From positions 1 to 25,630 of the forward strand of contig JAWWBG010000009.1 in NCBI GenBank assembly GCA_033721095.1: DNA of 25,630 nucleotides, written 5' to 3'. This DNA comes from JAWWBG01 sp033721095. GTDB taxonomy: Bacteria; Actinomycetota; Nitriliruptoria; Nitriliruptorales; Nitriliruptoraceae. Every line of letters begins with the position of its first letter. The first letter of the stretch is position 1. This document shows positions 23,852 to 25,630 of this stretch, in pieces. The notes under the pieces were generated by a model. It searched no databases, was not told where the DNA came from, and saw only the letters and a list, made by a program, of their open reading frames with translations. The position numbers and the translations under genes are program-made.

Positions 23852-24878
23852 TGACGCCGACCCGCTCGAGGAACTCCGCGTAGTAGACGCCCAGTCCGAG
23901 CGCGATCCCGATGGCCGCGATGATCCAGAAGCGGACGATGATCGTCGACTCCTGCCAGCCGCCGAGCTCGAAGTGGTGATGGAGCGGCGCCATGCGGAAG
24001 ATGCGTCGCCCGAACACCCGGAACGAGAACACCTGGATGATGACGCTGGACGTGATGAGGACGTAGAGCCCGCCCAGCAGCACCAGCAGCACCTGTGTCC
24101 CGGTCAGGATCGAGAGTGCGGCGAGCAGCCCGCCGAGGGCCAACGACCCGGTGTCGCCCATGAAGATGCGGGCGGGCGGCGCGTTGTACCAGAGGAATCC
24201 CAGGCAGGCCGTGAGCACGGCGGAGGAGAGGATGGCGGCGTCGAGGGCCGTGCCGCTGTCGATGCCGTAGGCGTCCGGGTTGCGGAACTGCCAGAACGCA
24301 ATGAGCGTGTAGGCACCGAACACCATGGCTGCGGAGCCGGCGGCCAGCCCGTCCAGCCCGTCGGTGAGGTTCACGGCGTTCGAGGTTCCCGACAGCAGCA
24401 GGAACACCCAGATGATGAAGACGGCCGTCGGCAGGTTGATGAAGATGTCACCCGCCACCGACACGTTCCGTGGCAGGCCGGCAAACGTCGGGCCGAGCGT
24501 CGCAAAGAGCACCGCGATCACGCCCTGGCCGACGAACTTGGTGGTCTTGTTCAGGCCCAGGTTGCGCTGGAGTCGCAGCTTGATGAAGTCGTCGGCGAAG
24601 CCGACGGCGGCCATTCCGACGAACGTGCCGACGACGAGCAGTCCGCCCGGCGAGAACCGCGCCGAGCCAACGTGACCCAGCAGGTAACCCGCCAGCGCAG
24701 CCAGCACGATGGCCGTGCCACCCATGGTTGGCGTACCGGCCTTGGCCTGGTGGTGCTCGGGGCCCTCTTCGCGGATCATCTGGCCGAAGCCGCGCTGCCG
24801 GAAGTAGCTGATCACCAGGGGCGTGCCGAGCAAGGCCACGATCATGGCGACGGTGCCGGAGATGAGGATGGCGATCAC
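23844..24878 (-). CDS. mraY: Phospho-MurNAc-pentapeptide transferase MraY
   Basis: Integral membrane enzyme that joins phospho-MurNAc-pentapeptide to undecaprenyl phosphate, giving lipid I. It is 344 residues long with about ten helices. Catalytic motifs: DDF (96-98), NLTDGLDGLA (170-179), FMGDTGS (239-245) and the HHH of APLHHHFE (297-304). PTMGG lies at 50-54. I chose GTG at 24878, which overlaps the murF stop as GTGA and has GGGAG upstream, over a GTG at 24908 that reaches 30 bp further into murF without a ribosome site. Confidence 0.95.
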   Translation of the reverse strand: MIAILISGTVAMIVALLGTPLVISYFRQRGFGQMIREEGPEHHQAKAGTPTMGGTAIVLAALAGYLLGHVGSARFSPGGLLVVGTFVGMAAVGFADDFIKLRLQRNLGLNKTTKFVGQGVIAVLFATLGPTFAGLPRNVSVAGDIFINLPTAVFIIWVFLLLSGTSNAVNLTDGLDGLAAGSAAMVFGAYTLIAFWQFRNPDAYGIDSGTALDAAILSSAVLTACLGFLWYNAPPARIFMGDTGSLALGGLLAALSILTGTQVLLVLLGGLYVLITSSVIIQVFSFRVFGRRIFRMAPLHHHFELGGWQESTIIVRFWIIAAIGIALGLGVYYAEFLERVGVSG

Positions 24879-25630
24879 GCGGGGGCTGCTCCCGTGCGCT
24901 CCTGCCACCCCGTCACGATGCGCTCGAGCCCTCCGACACGGCTGGCCTTGACGAGGACGGTGTCGCCCGGGACGAGGAGGTCCGCGAGCACGGCCAGGGC
25001 GGCGTCCGTCGTCGCGACGGCATGGATCGCGTCCACGGCCATCCCGGCATCCTCTGCCCCGATGGCGATGGCCTCCGCCTCCTCGCCCACCACGACGAGC
25101 TGGTCGGCATGCTCGGGAACGGACGTCCCCACCGCATGATGCTCCGCGTCATGGCGCGGTCCGATCTCCGCCATCACCCCGAGAACGGCGACGCGCCGAC
25201 CCGTCGCGAGCGTGTCGAGGGTCTCCAGCGCAGCGCGCATCGCAACGGGGTTGGCGTTGTAGGCGTCGTTGAGGAACCGAATCCCGGCGACGTCGACGAC
25301 CTCGCCGCGCCACCGGCTCACGGCAGCCTCGCTGATGCCTGCCACGGCGGCGGACATATCGACGCCGAGGACCCCTGCCACGGCAATCGCGGCCGCCGCG
25401 TTCCAGGCGTTGTGACGTCCCGCGACCGGCACGGTGACCTCGAGGTCGCCCCAGGGTGTCACCACCTTGGCCGTCGGGTGGGCGCGATCGTCGACCGTGA
25501 TGTCCATCAGGTGCACGGTGGCCGCGGGTGACTCGCCGTAGGTGACGACGTCCACGCCCCGGCCGTCGGCCATGCCGACGACGCGCGCATCGTCGGCATT
25601 GAGCACGGCGGTCCCCGTGGCGTCGAGGGC
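24875..25630 (-). CDS. murF: UDP-MurNAc-tripeptide-D-Ala-D-Ala ligase MurF (C-terminal part)
   Basis: Adds D-Ala-D-Ala to the UDP-MurNAc tripeptide. Only the last 251 residues are in the window; the N-terminus and P-loop lie beyond the right edge. Visible motifs are AVLNADD close to the edge, GRHNAWNAAAAIAVA, LNDAYNANPVAMRAAL (the MurF version of the Mur-ligase Asn/Pro motif) and the closing GDTVLVKASRVGGLE. The stop overlaps the mraY start. The gene is partial because the window is cut, not because it is broken. Confidence 0.95.
   Translation of the reverse strand, partial: ALDATGTAVLNADDARVVGMADGRGVDVVTYGESPAATVHLMDITVDDRAHPTAKVVTPWGDLEVTVPVAGRHNAWNAAAAIAVAGVLGVDMSAAVAGISEAAVSRWRGEVVDVAGIRFLNDAYNANPVAMRAALETLDTLATGRRVAVLGVMAEIGPRHDAEHHAVGTSVPEHADQLVVVGEEAEAIAIGAEDAGMAVDAIHAVATTDAALAVLADLLVPGDTVLVKASRVGGLERIVTGWQERTGAAPA

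Overview
The window is one end of a bacterial chromosome segment with high G+C (about two thirds or more by eye), dense genes and short gaps. It comes from an actinobacterium (phylum Actinomycetota). Supporting signs are the gene order murF-mraY-murD-ftsW-murG-murC-murB-ftsQ-ftsZ-pgeF-yggS-sepF-yggT with no ftsA, a divIVA-type gene beside it, a long type-2 isoleucyl-tRNA synthetase, a DnaE1 polymerase with an intact PHP exonuclease site, and a TraR/DksA-lspA-rluD-dnaE block. The class cannot be fixed from sequence alone; several gene forms (a 78-residue DivIVA-like protein, a membrane-anchored lysine-rich HhH protein) suggest a lineage away from Mycobacterium and Streptomyces. All genes are on the minus strand except ileS.

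Layout, following minus-strand transcription from the right edge. 25630-17138: murF (cut by the window edge), mraY, murD, ftsW, murG, murC, murB, ftsQ, where every stop codon overlaps the next start by 1, 4 or 8 bases. This block makes lipid II, flips the cycle to the septum (FtsW) and builds the divisome (FtsQ). 17137-16731: the only long gap (407 bp), holding a likely ftsZ promoter, an inverted repeat and a very long hairpin. 16730-13227: ftsZ, pgeF, yggS, sepF, yggT and a miniature divIVA-like gene, again mostly with 4-base overlaps. 13143-12454: a protein with two membrane helices, a histone-H1-like Lys/Ala tract and a UvrC-like double helix-hairpin-helix, ending at a near-perfect terminator (12408-12438).

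9196-12360: ileS on the plus strand, converging on that terminator and diverging from the next block. 9086-6219: dksA/traR-like, lspA, rluD-like and an unknown single-pass membrane protein. 6075-2506: dnaE from its own predicted promoter. 2339-33: a membrane histidine kinase with GAF and PAS domains; no response regulator is visible in the window.

Together the window couples peptidoglycan precursor synthesis, Z-ring assembly with SepF as the likely membrane tether, and polar or septal scaffolding. The items most worth a second look are the membrane-anchored H1-like/HhH protein, the structured ftsZ leader, the swapped GTHH signature in IleRS, and the 78-residue DivIVA-like protein.
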